The notes: a model not told the origin generated them from the sequence alone. Counted from the first letter of the stretch, positions 7,641 to 16,262 are shown. The stretch: DNA of 64,000 bases from Paenibacillus glucanolyticus NBRC 15330 (GCF_004000885.1 NZ_BIMC01000022.1:52687-116686); one strand, 5' to 3'. Numbers and translations are program-made.

Positions 7641-8627
7641 TTATTGGACAAACCATTTCAAGAGATCATCAACCTTCATCATATTAGCGGTAATTGCGCC
7701 GGATTGCCAGTGCGTCCGATTGCCTTTATAGACATGTCCATTTTTGACTGCCGGTACCGACTTCCATAGCGGGCTATCAAATACTTGCATCGCTTCTTGG
7801 TTCTCCTCCGAGTCCCATCCGCCGTTCGATGGGAATACGATGATATGATCTGCATCCAGCTCAGGAATTTTCTCTTGCGACAAAATGGCCTGATAATCGG
7901 TCATGTTTCTCACAAACGGATGAGGGATCAATCCCATCTCTTTATAGATGTTGCCGGTAAAACGGTTTTCGATACCAAACAGAGCAAGCGTCTTATCCCC
8001 GATATTCAGCCTGAGGACGGCAACGGTCTCTTCGCCAACGGCCTGTTTCAGCTTCGCTTTGGCGTCAGCGATCTTCTCATTGTACTCGTTAAGCGCACGT
8101 TCAGCTTCTTCAGGAATACCGAGCACATCCCCTATCGTTTTCAGGATTTCCGTTGGTTTCTGCAGAATGGACTCCGGCAGCCGATAGGTGGGGGCTATTT
8201 TGGAATACAGTTCATATTTTGCTGCATCCACCGCACCGTCAACGATGATCAAATCCGGGCTTGCCTCCAGCAGCCCTTCCATGCTCCCTGTTATATCAAA
8301 GGTTGGCACATCCAGATCCAAGTAATCCTGTTTCCCCCAGCTCGGATGATACCACTGAACAACTGGCGTAACGCCGAGAGCCAAGAGATAGTCCTCCACA
8401 TAAATACCCGCTACCCGTTTCGGATTTACCGGAATTTCGACGTCGCCGAATTCATCCTTCATCACTTTGGTATCAGCCTCTGTCTGATCCATCTTATTTT
8501 GAGCCGCCTGCTTGTCCGCCGTGTCCTGCTGATTGCCGCATCCAGCCAGAACCATCATCAGTACAAGTAAAGCTATTATCCATCTGGCGCTCTTGTGATG
8601 TGTCCTTATCCCTAACATAAAAACCAT
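7641..8627 (-). CDS. Iron-siderophore ABC transporter substrate-binding lipoprotein (FeuA-like)
   Basis: The ATG at 8627 is chosen because GGGGAGA precedes it and because a Fur box occupies the upstream extension. The 328-residue protein has a lipoprotein signal with lipobox LAGC (Cys30), followed by a charged linker and a class III binding-protein fold (DEFGDVEIPVNPKRVAGIYVEDYLLALGV at its start, KWFVQ at its end). It captures a ferric siderophore outside the membrane and delivers it to an FecCD-type permease. No permease or ATPase gene is nearby, so it must use components encoded elsewhere. Regulation is likely double: Fur repression and activation by the downstream Btr-like protein. Confidence 0.88.
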   Translation of the reverse strand: MVFMLGIRTHHKSARWIIALLVLMMVLAGCGNQQDTADKQAAQNKMDQTEADTKVMKDEFGDVEIPVNPKRVAGIYVEDYLLALGVTPVVQWYHPSWGKQDYLDLDVPTFDITGSMEGLLEASPDLIIVDGAVDAAKYELYSKIAPTYRLPESILQKPTEILKTIGDVLGIPEEAERALNEYNEKIADAKAKLKQAVGEETVAVLRLNIGDKTLALFGIENRFTGNIYKEMGLIPHPFVRNMTDYQAILSQEKIPELDADHIIVFPSNGGWDSEENQEAMQVFDSPLWKSVPAVKNGHVYKGNRTHWQSGAITANMMKVDDLLKWFVQ

Positions 8628-8646
8628 TTCTCCCCTTGCCTGTTGT

Positions 8647-8661
8647 TGATAATCATTCTCA
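8647..8661 (-). promoter_or_regulatory. Fur box of the siderophore-binding protein gene
   Basis: TGATAATCATTCTCA matches the Bacillus 7-1-7 Fur consensus TGATAATNATTATCA at 14 of 15 positions. It lies 20 bases upstream of the start codon and just downstream of a possible promoter (TACAAT at 8676-8681, minus strand). Confidence 0.88.
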
Positions 8662-8838
8662 TTTCGTTCAGATACATTGTATCCCACTCAATATCACCAA
8701 ACAATGCACTTTCTCAAAATATTTCTTATACAAACTCAAAAGAAAGGCCTCCTGCTAGGAGCCCCTCTTCTCTTATCCTATGAATATTAATATAATGAAT
8801 AGTATTCAGACTGTTAATTTCTACCTGGGAGGGAAAGC

Positions 8839-9366
8839 ATGTTTCCACGATTAGAGACAGAACGATTGTTACTGCGAGAAATTCACCAACAGGATGCTAG
8901 GGCTCTTTATGATTGCTTCTCGAATGACGATGTTGTCCGCTACTACGGACAAGACAAGCTGACTTCCCTCGACCAAGCGCTACAGCTGGTTGATTTTTTC
9001 GCCAAAAACCATGCCGAGAAACGCGGCCTTCGATGGGGAATCGAGCTCCAAGGGACGAGCGGTTTGATCGGAACGATCGGATTTAATCTATGGTCTCCAA
9101 GGCACAAGAGGGCCGAAATCGGCTATGAACTTCATCCTGAGTTCTGGGGTCAGGGTTATGCAAGCGAAGCTGCTTCGGCCATCATTGCCTATGGGTTTCA
9201 CACGCTGGATCTGTCCCGTATCGGCGCCGTTGTTTTGATCCAGAACCAGGCATCCCGGACGCTCCTAACCAAGCTCGGTTTTGAAGCGGAGGGAATTCTT
9301 CGCCGATATATTTATCAAGACGGTGTTCCGCATGACACCCAGATGTACTCCCTATTAAGAGAGTAA
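8839..9366 (+). CDS. GNAT acetyltransferase of the RimJ/RimL type
   Basis: A 175-residue protein starting after GGGAGGGAAAGC. It opens with the RimJ/L signature LETERLLLREI, has the acetyl-CoA strand and loop EIGYELHPEFWGQGYASEA near residues 93-111, and ends with SRTLLTKLGFEAEGILRRYIYQDGV, all typical of the Rim-type branch that acetylates protein N termini or small amines. The substrate is not predictable. A TATAAT at 8791-8796 lies within an imperfect inverted repeat (TGAATATTA / TAGTATTCA), a possible promoter-operator. The gene stands alone, converging on the FNT channel gene. Confidence 0.85.
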   Translation: MFPRLETERLLLREIHQQDARALYDCFSNDDVVRYYGQDKLTSLDQALQLVDFFAKNHAEKRGLRWGIELQGTSGLIGTIGFNLWSPRHKRAEIGYELHPEFWGQGYASEAASAIIAYGFHTLDLSRIGAVVLIQNQASRTLLTKLGFEAEGILRRYIYQDGVPHDTQMYSLLRE

Positions 9367-9406
9367 CCGGACGGGCATGATAGGGCTCCCCTATTGTCGT
9401 TACGTG

Positions 9407-10204
9407 TTATTCATCAAGCGATTCCGAAGCATCCAGGAAGGGTTTATTTACAAAATAATACATAAAGCCCATAAGCAGCACGCCTCCAACTAAATTGCCG
9501 AGCGTCACCGGAATCAAATTGTGCAGCACACCATCAAATGAAATCGTGCCCGGATGGTTCAGAACCAACGCAATGGCAAACGTACACATATTCGCAATGC
9601 TGTGCTCATAGCCGGAGATGAAGAAGCAGAATACAAACAGCATCATCGCGAACATTTTGGCGCCATCGCCCTTCAGTGACATGGGGATAAAAAATGCAAG
9701 GCATACGAGCCAGTTGCACAAAATCGCCCGGAAGAACAGCTGCACCATCGGGGTTGTCATTTTTTGCTCAACCACATGCAGCAGGAACCCGTTCACGGAC
9801 GAATCCATAAAGAGTCCCGTCAAGAAAATCAATAACGCAAACGCGCATGCGCCCAAAATGTTCCCGATGTAACTGAAGATCCACAGTTTGACAACCTCAA
9901 TCCACTTGAGCTTCTTGCGCAGAGCGGCGTACGTGTAGTAGAAGGTATTCCCGGTAAACAAATCTCCTCCCCCATACGCAATCAGAATGATGGCGGCGCC
10001 AAACGTAAGGGCAGCCATCGGGTACGTCAAGGGGGAATGCTCCAGATAAAAAAAGTTCCCTGTCTTAAACGCGACAATGACGCCAAAGCCAATGAACATA
10101 CTGGCAAGCATGGACCGTGCTAAATATCGAAGCTGGCTTTGCTTAAATATTTTGTGTTTTTTCAGAGCAAGCTGCTCCACTTTGAATAGCGATTTGGTTT
10201 CCAT
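9407..10204 (-). CDS. Formate/nitrite transporter (FNT) family channel
   Basis: A 265-residue integral membrane protein after AGGAGGAGTT, with six hydrophobic segments. FNT hallmarks are present: GGDLFTGN near residue 80, NWLVCLAFFIP near 165, GYEHSIANM near 198 and NLVGGVLLMGFMYYF near 240. FNT proteins are pentameric channels for formate, nitrite or hydrosulfide; sequence alone does not decide which. The nearest metabolic neighbours give no hint, although a sulfide-handling cluster lies about 10 kb away. It is transcribed alone toward the GNAT gene. Confidence 0.88.
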   Translation of the reverse strand: METKSLFKVEQLALKKHKIFKQSQLRYLARSMLASMFIGFGVIVAFKTGNFFYLEHSPLTYPMAALTFGAAIILIAYGGGDLFTGNTFYYTYAALRKKLKWIEVVKLWIFSYIGNILGACAFALLIFLTGLFMDSSVNGFLLHVVEQKMTTPMVQLFFRAILCNWLVCLAFFIPMSLKGDGAKMFAMMLFVFCFFISGYEHSIANMCTFAIALVLNHPGTISFDGVLHNLIPVTLGNLVGGVLLMGFMYYFVNKPFLDASESLDE

Positions 10205-10541
10205 AACTCCTCCTGAAGAAAGACGGTTCTATATAGATTACACGATTTTACATATAATTCATATCATCTTGAGCATTATCATATGGAAAATGCCCCGCTT
10301 ATAATGAATCTTCGATCGGCCTCATCATCTCTTTCCGCAGCCGGTGTACCCGTTTGACGTGTGGTAATCACAGCTTTCTGCAAACCAGCTTCGCTTTTGA
10401 GTATCAATTCTGAGACTCCATCTTCATAGAATCGTAACCTAATATTTCTTCGCTTCCACTATCATGGGAGGATAAGTCCGGAATTCATGTTTGATAAACG
10501 GAGCATGTGGTAAATACATGTTACAAAGGAGAGGATACAAC
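10205..10541. other. Intergenic region between divergent FNT and YjgB-like genes
   Basis: These 337 bases must hold two outward promoters. AT-rich sequence (TATATAG, ATTATAT on the minus strand) lies within 60 bases of the FNT start, and GATAAGTCC and TTGATAAACGG precede the YjgB-like gene, but no promoter of convincing spacing or known operator was found. Confidence 0.4.
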
Positions 10542-11138
10542 ATGAACATGAAACAGCCAGCTAAAAAAGCAATCGTCACCTTTACCATGGCAGGGGTTGT
10601 CGGCCTGAGTGCTTTGGGAGTGAATTATACCGTTTTCCCTATTCACCAAGCAGAAGCGGCCACAACGGCAAGCACCGGTAATTACGCTTCCGAACAGGCT
10701 CTTCAGAAACTCAACAGTTTCTATAAACCCGCACTAAAGGGCCAGTTTCCTGGTTCAGTCAGCGGTTTAACAATCGGTAAAAGCACAAAGCAGGATGTTT
10801 ACAAGACGATTGGCGAGCCTTCTTTACCGGGTAAGGATGCAGACGCCTTTGACTTGTACGGTGCCAACATGGGGAACCCGGGCTATGCCTTCTCCTATAA
10901 ACTGAACAAAATCCGCGAGATGCGTTATTTTGGAACCAATGTGGAACGACAGACTAATATCGGCGGCATTACGATGAAGATGTTAAAGCAAAACTGGTTT
11001 GCTCCGGATGCCACATCCACTTTCAAAAACGGCAAGACCACTCAAACCAAACTCACCTACAATCGGGGTGATTACAAATTAGAGTTTATCTTTAACAGCA
11101 GTACGGAACTTGACCATATGAATCTGCTGAAAAAATAA
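10542..11138 (+). CDS. Exported YjgB-like protein (DUF4309)
   Basis: The ATG at 10542 follows AAAGGAGAGGA and gives 198 residues; an upstream in-frame start at 10491 lacks such a signal. Residues 1-39 form a signal peptide ending AEA. The mature part contains the DUF4309 pattern G-x-T-I-G-K-S-T-K-Q-D-V near residue 75 and a beta-rich C terminus (REMRYFGTNVERQTNIGGIT, KLEFIFN). B. subtilis YjgB is a secreted protein of unknown function. The gene is monocistronic and followed by two hairpins. Confidence 0.78.
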   Translation: MNMKQPAKKAIVTFTMAGVVGLSALGVNYTVFPIHQAEAATTASTGNYASEQALQKLNSFYKPALKGQFPGSVSGLTIGKSTKQDVYKTIGEPSLPGKDADAFDLYGANMGNPGYAFSYKLNKIREMRYFGTNVERQTNIGGITMKMLKQNWFAPDATSTFKNGKTTQTKLTYNRGDYKLEFIFNSSTELDHMNLLKK

Positions 11139-11146
11139 TGCAAAAA

Positions 11147-11171
11147 ACCATGATTTTTTTAAAATCATGGT
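11147..11171 (-). terminator. Hairpin ending leftward transcription
   Basis: ACCATGATTTT and AAAATCATGGT form a stem that on the minus strand is followed by TTTTTTG, fitting termination of the leftward phosphotransferase gene beyond its stop. Confidence 0.6.
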
Positions 11172-11181
11172 GATTACGTTA

Positions 11182-11213
11182 AAACCTGGTCTCTGTGAGA
11201 GTCCAGGTTTTTT
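11182..11213 (+). terminator. Intrinsic terminator of the YjgB-like gene
   Basis: AACCTGG and CCAGGTT arms enclose an inner CTCT/AGAG pairing and are followed by six T on the plus strand. Confidence 0.75.
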
Positions 11214-11254
11214 CTTGGTTGCGTTTTCGTTTCATCGCTTAGCCTTACTTCTGC

Positions 11255-12262
11255 TTACATCAAATATTGATTCAACATGTCGTCCATCCACTCATGACTG
11301 TGTTCCAGACGTTTGCATCCTGCAGCCAGCGAACCCACCTGCTCCCTTAACACGTTGACATCATCCGTTCCTTCTATATAACGACTCATAAAGTGCAAAA
11401 ACACATCGACCATGCGCAAGCGCATGAGAACCGGAATCGCCGTAATTTCTTCCGAACTTAACCGTACACGGCACGCAAAGCCTTCACAGAACCTCTTGAT
11501 GAGTTCTCGCTCAAACTCAGAACCCAGAAAACCTGAAATCACAACCGCAGGCTCCATTGCTCTCACGTCCCGCGTGCAAAACTCAAAATCAAGCAATGCG
11601 ACAACTTTGCTTGATTCCTCTGCGTCTACCAGCAGGTTAGAACAATTCAGATCGCCATGAACCAGCTGCTGCGGAAGCTTTTTCAGGGAGTCCAGCCTGC
11701 CGCATATATCAACATAGGCCTCTTCTAATATAAGAAGCGCTTCGCGGAGATCGCTTAACGGCTGTGGCGGGCGCTGGCAAACATCAAGAACAAAGGCCTC
11801 ACTGCATAAAGGATACGATTGAAGCAGCTCATAATACGGCGGATACACCGGGGCCATACCAACTGAACAAACCGCAAGTGCGTTTACAAGCTCCCCCGTC
11901 TTCTCCCCGAAAGATAACACGGATTGAATCGAGTCTGCTTCCGGGCGCACTCCTTCAATGTAAGCAAATAGGCATGCGTATCGGTCGCTGCCATCCGATA
12001 ATTGCACCACATGATCGCCTGATGTGGAGATGATCGGCACAGGAATCTTAAAACTTAGCGGCATCTGCTGCAGCGAGTTCAGAACAGCAAGTTCATACTG
12101 GATCTTGCCCTTATCCCGATGTGTATTGTACATACGCATGACAGAACGGCGATTCTCACGAACACGATGGATAAAACAGGTGGTATTGTTCCAGCCCGTA
12201 GGACCATTCACCGTGCTGCCGTTCCAGTCAGGCCAGTACGCTTCCATCAATCGTTGAATCAT
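11255..12262 (-). CDS. APH-fold phosphotransferase family protein
   Basis: A 335-residue protein starting after GAGAGGTAATAATC. The kinase catalytic loop is intact as LVHGDLNCSNLL (about residues 199-210), with the metal-binding LLDFEFC about 15 residues later, typical of aminoglycoside phosphotransferase and choline/homoserine kinase-like enzymes. The N-lobe has VMRMYNTHRDKGKIQYELAVL with a plausible Lys and Glu pair. Small-molecule kinases of this branch act on aminoglycosides, amino alcohols or sugars; neighbours do not identify a substrate, so resistance should not be assumed. Confidence 0.8.
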   Translation of the reverse strand: MIQRLMEAYWPDWNGSTVNGPTGWNNTTCFIHRVRENRRSVMRMYNTHRDKGKIQYELAVLNSLQQMPLSFKIPVPIISTSGDHVVQLSDGSDRYACLFAYIEGVRPEADSIQSVLSFGEKTGELVNALAVCSVGMAPVYPPYYELLQSYPLCSEAFVLDVCQRPPQPLSDLREALLILEEAYVDICGRLDSLKKLPQQLVHGDLNCSNLLVDAEESSKVVALLDFEFCTRDVRAMEPAVVISGFLGSEFERELIKRFCEGFACRVRLSSEEITAIPVLMRLRMVDVFLHFMSRYIEGTDDVNVLREQVGSLAAGCKRLEHSHEWMDDMLNQYLM

Positions 12263-12470
12263 GATTATTACCTCTCCAACTCTTTGTAATCGATTCTTAT
12301 GGCAGAAATCGGGGCTGGTTCACTTCCGAACCGGATTATACAACTTCAGTGCCATTCTAAAATAGGTTGTGTTGAAATAGGAGCCGGTTCCATGATTTCA
12401 TTAACATGGGCGAGTCGGCTTTGTGGAGGACCGTTTTTTTGAGCGCCGTTTAATTACTCAGATTCCATGC

Positions 12471-13277
12471 TCAACATGATGATGAGCTCTCTTCCGTTTT
12501 AGCTACCACTACCTTTACACCGGTCTCCTGAATGCGTTTCACCACTTCCTGATCTGCCTTCTCATCGGTAATCAACACATCCAGATCTTCGACAGCACCA
12601 GCTTTAGCAAAACCATCCTGACCGATAACATGATGTGTCGCCATTCCAATTCTGCGGCGGGAGACGGCAGAAGCCGCACGTCCAAAAGCGGCTACTTCAG
12701 GTGTCGCAACGAAGATTCCCTCATCGGAAATGCCGCCGCCGGTCATAAAACCGATATCAAATTTGAATTGGCGAATAGACTCGCTCGCAAGCACATCCGT
12801 CATATTGCCGGATGGTTTAACCCGTCCCCCAATTAGATACGTATCTATCCATTCGCGTTCGCGTAAAGCTTCGGCAACATTCATGGAGTTCGTCACAATT
12901 GTCAGCGGCATCTGCTCGGGAAGATGCTTCAGCAGCAAGTAGGTCAGTGAACCGCTGCCGATAAACAACGTATCTTTCCCGCGTATATAGGAGACGGCAA
13001 GTTTGGCAATGGCGTTCCCTTCCTGCGTGCCTTCGCCATACCGTAGTTCCGGGGGTTGGGGTGGCTGCCTGACTTTCATGGAAGGAATCGCTCCTCCGTG
13101 TGTTTTCTGAAGTAAGCCCTGCTCCTCCATAATCGTCAGGTCCCGGCGAATCGAATCAATTGAAATTTCAAATCGTTCGGCCAATTCCTTGGCAATCACC
13201 CGTTTCTCTTGATGCAGCAAAGCAAGAATTTTCTGACGACGTTCCTCGGCAAACATTCCTGATTGATCTTGCATCAT
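12471..13277 (-). CDS. DeoR/GlpR family transcriptional repressor
   Basis: A 268-residue regulator. The N-terminal winged helix is clear (ERRQKILALLHQEKRVIAKEL, then ISIDSIRRDLTIMEEQGLLQKTHGGA), and the C-terminal sugar-phosphate sensing domain shows FIGSGSLTYLLL and the GGISDEGIF motif. Members sense phosphorylated sugars. No sugar operon adjoins it; its own upstream region carries a promoter and two copies of a 10-base direct repeat, suggesting autoregulation. It starts with ATGATG after GGAGGG. Confidence 0.87.
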   Translation of the reverse strand: MMQDQSGMFAEERRQKILALLHQEKRVIAKELAERFEISIDSIRRDLTIMEEQGLLQKTHGGAIPSMKVRQPPQPPELRYGEGTQEGNAIAKLAVSYIRGKDTLFIGSGSLTYLLLKHLPEQMPLTIVTNSMNVAEALREREWIDTYLIGGRVKPSGNMTDVLASESIRQFKFDIGFMTGGGISDEGIFVATPEVAAFGRAASAVSRRRIGMATHHVIGQDGFAKAGAVEDLDVLITDEKADQEVVKRIQETGVKVVVAKTEESSSSC

Positions 13278-13322
13278 GCATTAACCCTCCATATTATTCA
13301 TTATTTTTCCATTTACACCTCG

Positions 13323-13389
13323 ATTATATTCATTTTTATTCTGTTTTGCAATCCGTTTTTCTCAGTTTTATGCGTTTATATCCGTTTTT
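13323..13389 (-). promoter_or_regulatory. Promoter and candidate operator repeats of the DeoR-type gene
   Basis: On the minus strand TTGCAA (13346-13351) and TATAAT (13323-13328) are separated by exactly 17 bases. Upstream of the -35 lie two direct copies of AAAAACGGAT (plus-strand ATCCGTTTTT at 13351-13360 and 13380-13389), 29 bases apart, a spacing suited to a tetrameric or dimeric repressor. Confidence 0.6.
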
Positions 13390-13462
13390 GATGAAATGAA
13401 TTGCCTGGGAAAATGGATGAACGCGGTAGCGTAGGAGCAGGATTGCGACTGCAAGTCCTTAA

Positions 13463-13527
13463 TGCTGCTCTAAGGGCGGGCGTTCCGCAGCCCCAAGTCC
13501 TCAAAAGGAACTTGCTGCTCTAAGGGC
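13463..13527. repeat. Short direct repeat in a gene-free stretch
   Basis: The 15-base word TGCTGCTCTAAGGGC occurs at 13463-13477 and 13513-13527, 50 bases apart, each followed by a related GGG/AGG-rich stretch. The surrounding 13390-13622 region is otherwise without genes; its role is unknown. Confidence 0.6.
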
Positions 13528-13622
13528 AGGAATGCCGCGGCTGCATTCCTGAGGAAAAATACGGCAGGACACTTTTTCATAATGAAATTGTGGAAGACAT
13601 GCCTGGATAACTGCCTTCCACA

Positions 13623-14720
13623 TTATCCTCTCACAACGCGGAAACCGCAGTTCCCCGTTGAGCTGTCGGGCGTATTACCGCTTCTCGCAGCTACTCTATA
13701 TCGGTTGCAATAGGATTTATGACACAGATACGAACCGCCTCGCATCGATCTGCTGCCGCTTGGCTTCACATAGAATGGGTTGGCTGCAGAGGTCTGTTGA
13801 TGATAGGCAGGACTGAACCAATCCGCACACCATTCCCACACGTTGCCGGACATGTTATACACTCCGTAACCGTTGGGTTTGTAGGCATCTACCGGCGCTG
13901 TACCGATGTATCCGTCGCTGGCGTTATTTTTGACCGGGAATTTGCCCTGCCATATGTTGCATTGATGTTCGCCATCCTGCTTCAGCAGATCGCCCCATGG
14001 ATAAGTCCTGCCCTCCAAACCGCCACGTGCCGCATACTCCCATTCGGCTTCTGTCGGAAGCCGCACGCCCGCCCATTGGCAATAAACATCCGCGTCATTC
14101 CAGGAAACGTGCACAACCGGATGATCCATCCGACCTTCAATACTCGAATCTTTACCCTCCGGCGCTGCCCAGTAGGCTCCTTCAACGACCAGCCACCATG
14201 GCACTCCATGCGGGACCTGGACGACGCTTGCCTTTGTTTCTTCCGATGCCAGCAGCTCAAACACATAGGACCATCCATATTTCTCCGCATCCGTCACATA
14301 ACCCGTTGTTTCTACAAAACGTTGAAATTCCGCATTCGTAACGGTAAATGGCGATATCTCAAAACCAGATACACTTACTCCCCGAGCAGGACCTTCTCCG
14401 TCTCGTGGGAACCCTTCCTTCGTATCGGTCCCCATCATAAATTTCCCCTCTGGGATGTGAACCATGTTGGCATGGGGTGCAGCATATGCATCATGCATCT
14501 TGGCTCTGCTCAGATTTCCATCCTGTCCCTTGGTTGCACCCGGAGATCCATCCTGCTCTCTAGCTACGCTCAGTTTCCCAGCACAATCCTTGGCCACGTT
14601 CGATTTTCCGTCCCGCTCCATGGCTGCACCCAGGTTACCATCAAGTCGATCCTTCCCATTGCTTTCCGCAAGCTGTACCTTTTCCCTGGAACCTGCACAG
14701 CAAGCATGATGTTCTTGCAT
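13623..14720 (-). CDS. Formylglycine-generating enzyme (sulfatase-modifying factor)
   Basis: A 365-residue cytoplasmic protein after GGAGGCAGAGGT. Residues about 85-365 form the FGE-sulfatase domain: HIPEGKFMMGTD at its start, HPVVHVSWNDADVYCQWAG and RLPTEAEWEYAARGG in the middle, and the catalytic end RGGSYLCHKSYCNRYR. Both copper-binding cysteines of aerobic FGEs are present (Cys333 and Cys338), followed by the conserved ARSGNTPDSS stretch. The enzyme turns the Cys of a C-x-P-x-R sulfatase motif into formylglycine; its client is surely the sulfatase gene 81 bases upstream in the same direction. Unusually, residues 27-76 consist of five degenerate decapeptide repeats. Confidence 0.93.
   Translation of the reverse strand: MQEHHACCAGSREKVQLAESNGKDRLDGNLGAAMERDGKSNVAKDCAGKLSVAREQDGSPGATKGQDGNLSRAKMHDAYAAPHANMVHIPEGKFMMGTDTKEGFPRDGEGPARGVSVSGFEISPFTVTNAEFQRFVETTGYVTDAEKYGWSYVFELLASEETKASVVQVPHGVPWWLVVEGAYWAAPEGKDSSIEGRMDHPVVHVSWNDADVYCQWAGVRLPTEAEWEYAARGGLEGRTYPWGDLLKQDGEHQCNIWQGKFPVKNNASDGYIGTAPVDAYKPNGYGVYNMSGNVWEWCADWFSPAYHQQTSAANPFYVKPSGSRSMRGGSYLCHKSYCNRYRVAARSGNTPDSSTGNCGFRVVRG
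14493..14642 (-). repeat. Five degenerate 30-bp tandem repeats inside the FGE gene
   Basis: The units encode DGNLGAAMER, DGKSNVAKDC, AGKLSVAREQ, DGSPGATKGQ and DGNLSRAKMH (residues 27-76). The DNA copies share the pattern TCC-TT(G)G-CTGC-CC with frequent changes, and the length is a multiple of three so the frame is kept. They form a linker between a short Cys-rich head and the catalytic domain. Confidence 0.8.
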
Positions 14721-14801
14721 ACCTCTGCCTCCTCTTCATGCAAACAACGGGACCTCCACTCTGTCGTGGCTGCCCCGCTGTTCTAACCTTTCTCTAATCC
14801 C

Positions 14802-16262
14802 CTAAGCCAACTCCTGCGGATGGCGGCGTATCAGCTCCGGAACCGCTTCTCCGCGGCCCGTGTTTCTCAAACGCTCGATGTATCGAGGCAGATGACCTTT
14901 GGCATGGTAAGGGCCGCCCTCCTTCATCACCGTCCACAGCGGGTCCACGTCAAAAGGCATCGTTGCCATCATATGATCATGCCATTCATTGAGCAGGTAT
15001 ACGGCCTCCCTGCAAAGGTCCGGCCTTTCAGACGCCAGATTGTGCTGTTCATGCACATCCTCGTGGATATGGAACAGCATCTCTTTATCAAACAGATGAT
15101 AGCCGTCATGATACGTTCGGATGTACAGCCAATCCCCGAATCGCACACTGCGCTGACAAACATGGGCACACTGGGATACCACCAGATAGTCACGGCCGCT
15201 CCCTTTCCCGCTTCGCAAACTCTCTGCATAACTGATGCCATCCCAGCTTTGCACGGGTGAAACGTTCATATATTCCGCCATCGTAGGCAGCAGATCCAGA
15301 TGATAGTGCAGCTCGTTATCCGTTACCCCCTTCATCATGCCAGGCCCCCGGATAATCATCGGAATGCGGCAGGTTCCCTGATCCGCTGTCCCATGCTCGC
15401 CATAAATTCCAAGCTCACCCATATTCTCGCCATGATCCGCGGTAATGATGATGATCAGATCATCCCACACGCCTTTGTGGCTTAACAATTCAAAAATAGC
15501 GCCGATATGCTCGTCCATATGCCGAATGCCGCAATCATAACCATCCACCATCGTACGTAAATCCTCCATCGACCTGATCTCACCAGGATGGCGCGGATAA
15601 TCGGGGGATACCTCGCTGTTGTACATGTTAATTTCGTTCACACCGTGCGGGCCCACCTTCTTCTGATGCTCCTGCAGCACATCTTCGGTAATCCAGTCAG
15701 GGAGAGGTTCGTGCTCGAAGGGATTTCCCAGCGACTCGGGTGCCCGATACGGTGTATGCGGATCCCAAAAATTCACGTACAGCATCCAGTTCTCCTCATC
15801 CGCATTCCGTTCCAGCCAATCCAGCACAACGGGGGATACTTCTTCCGCTGATTCCAAACCGCCCTTGCCGGTGTTATACATTTCATTAAAGCCCGCATAG
15901 AAGGTCCAGGCCGAATGCCGTTCCCCGAACGGACTGATCAATGCCGTCTTCAATCCGGCACGCCGGAAAATAGCCGGGAAACTCTCGGAGGCCAGCTTGT
16001 CGCGGAAATCCCGGGTAATGCCTTCATGCCTTACGTCAGCAGCCGTTCCTCCATGACCGACAACACCGTTATGAATACCGAACTTCCCTGTCATTAATGC
16101 CGTTCTTGAAGGGAAACAAGGCGCATCCGAGGTATAATAATTGTCGAAGCGAACGCCTTCTGCCGCTATCCGGTCAATGTTCGGCGATGTATTCCGGTGA
16201 TACCCGTAGCAGCCCAGATGGTCCGGTCTGGTAGAATCCAAATCCAGCAATAACACTCTCAT
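14802..16262 (-). CDS. Cys-type sulfatase, cytoplasmic
   Basis: A 486-residue alkaline-phosphatase-superfamily sulfatase. The metal-binding start LLLDLDSTRPDHLGCYGY (Asp7, Asp9) is followed by the sulfatase signature CFPSRTALMTGKFG with the modifiable Cys49; the second metal site ITADHGENMGELG lies near residue 280. There is no signal peptide, so it should act inside the cell, as expected if the co-encoded formylglycine-generating enzyme matures it there. Substrates could be sulfated sugars or aryl sulfates, or phosphonate monoesters as in related hydrolases. It shares an operon with the FGE gene and faces a divergent AraC regulator across 254 bases. Confidence 0.9.
   Translation of the reverse strand: MRVLLLDLDSTRPDHLGCYGYHRNTSPNIDRIAAEGVRFDNYYTSDAPCFPSRTALMTGKFGIHNGVVGHGGTAADVRHEGITRDFRDKLASESFPAIFRRAGLKTALISPFGERHSAWTFYAGFNEMYNTGKGGLESAEEVSPVVLDWLERNADEENWMLYVNFWDPHTPYRAPESLGNPFEHEPLPDWITEDVLQEHQKKVGPHGVNEINMYNSEVSPDYPRHPGEIRSMEDLRTMVDGYDCGIRHMDEHIGAIFELLSHKGVWDDLIIIITADHGENMGELGIYGEHGTADQGTCRIPMIIRGPGMMKGVTDNELHYHLDLLPTMAEYMNVSPVQSWDGISYAESLRSGKGSGRDYLVVSQCAHVCQRSVRFGDWLYIRTYHDGYHLFDKEMLFHIHEDVHEQHNLASERPDLCREAVYLLNEWHDHMMATMPFDVDPLWTVMKEGGPYHAKGHLPRYIERLRNTGRGEAVPELIRRHPQELA

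Noticed and set aside
7785..8570. Plus-strand frame opposite the siderophore-binding lipoprotein
   Set aside because: Antisense shadow; the minus-strand gene has a lipobox, Fur box and full family match.
11255..12262. Calling the APH-fold protein an aminoglycoside resistance gene
   Set aside because: The catalytic loop is shared by many small-molecule kinases and nothing in sequence or context points to an antibiotic.
13719..14786. Long plus-strand open frame opposite the FGE gene (355 codons)
   Set aside because: It lies antisense to a clear FGE gene with intact catalytic motifs, has no family resemblance and no proper start signal.
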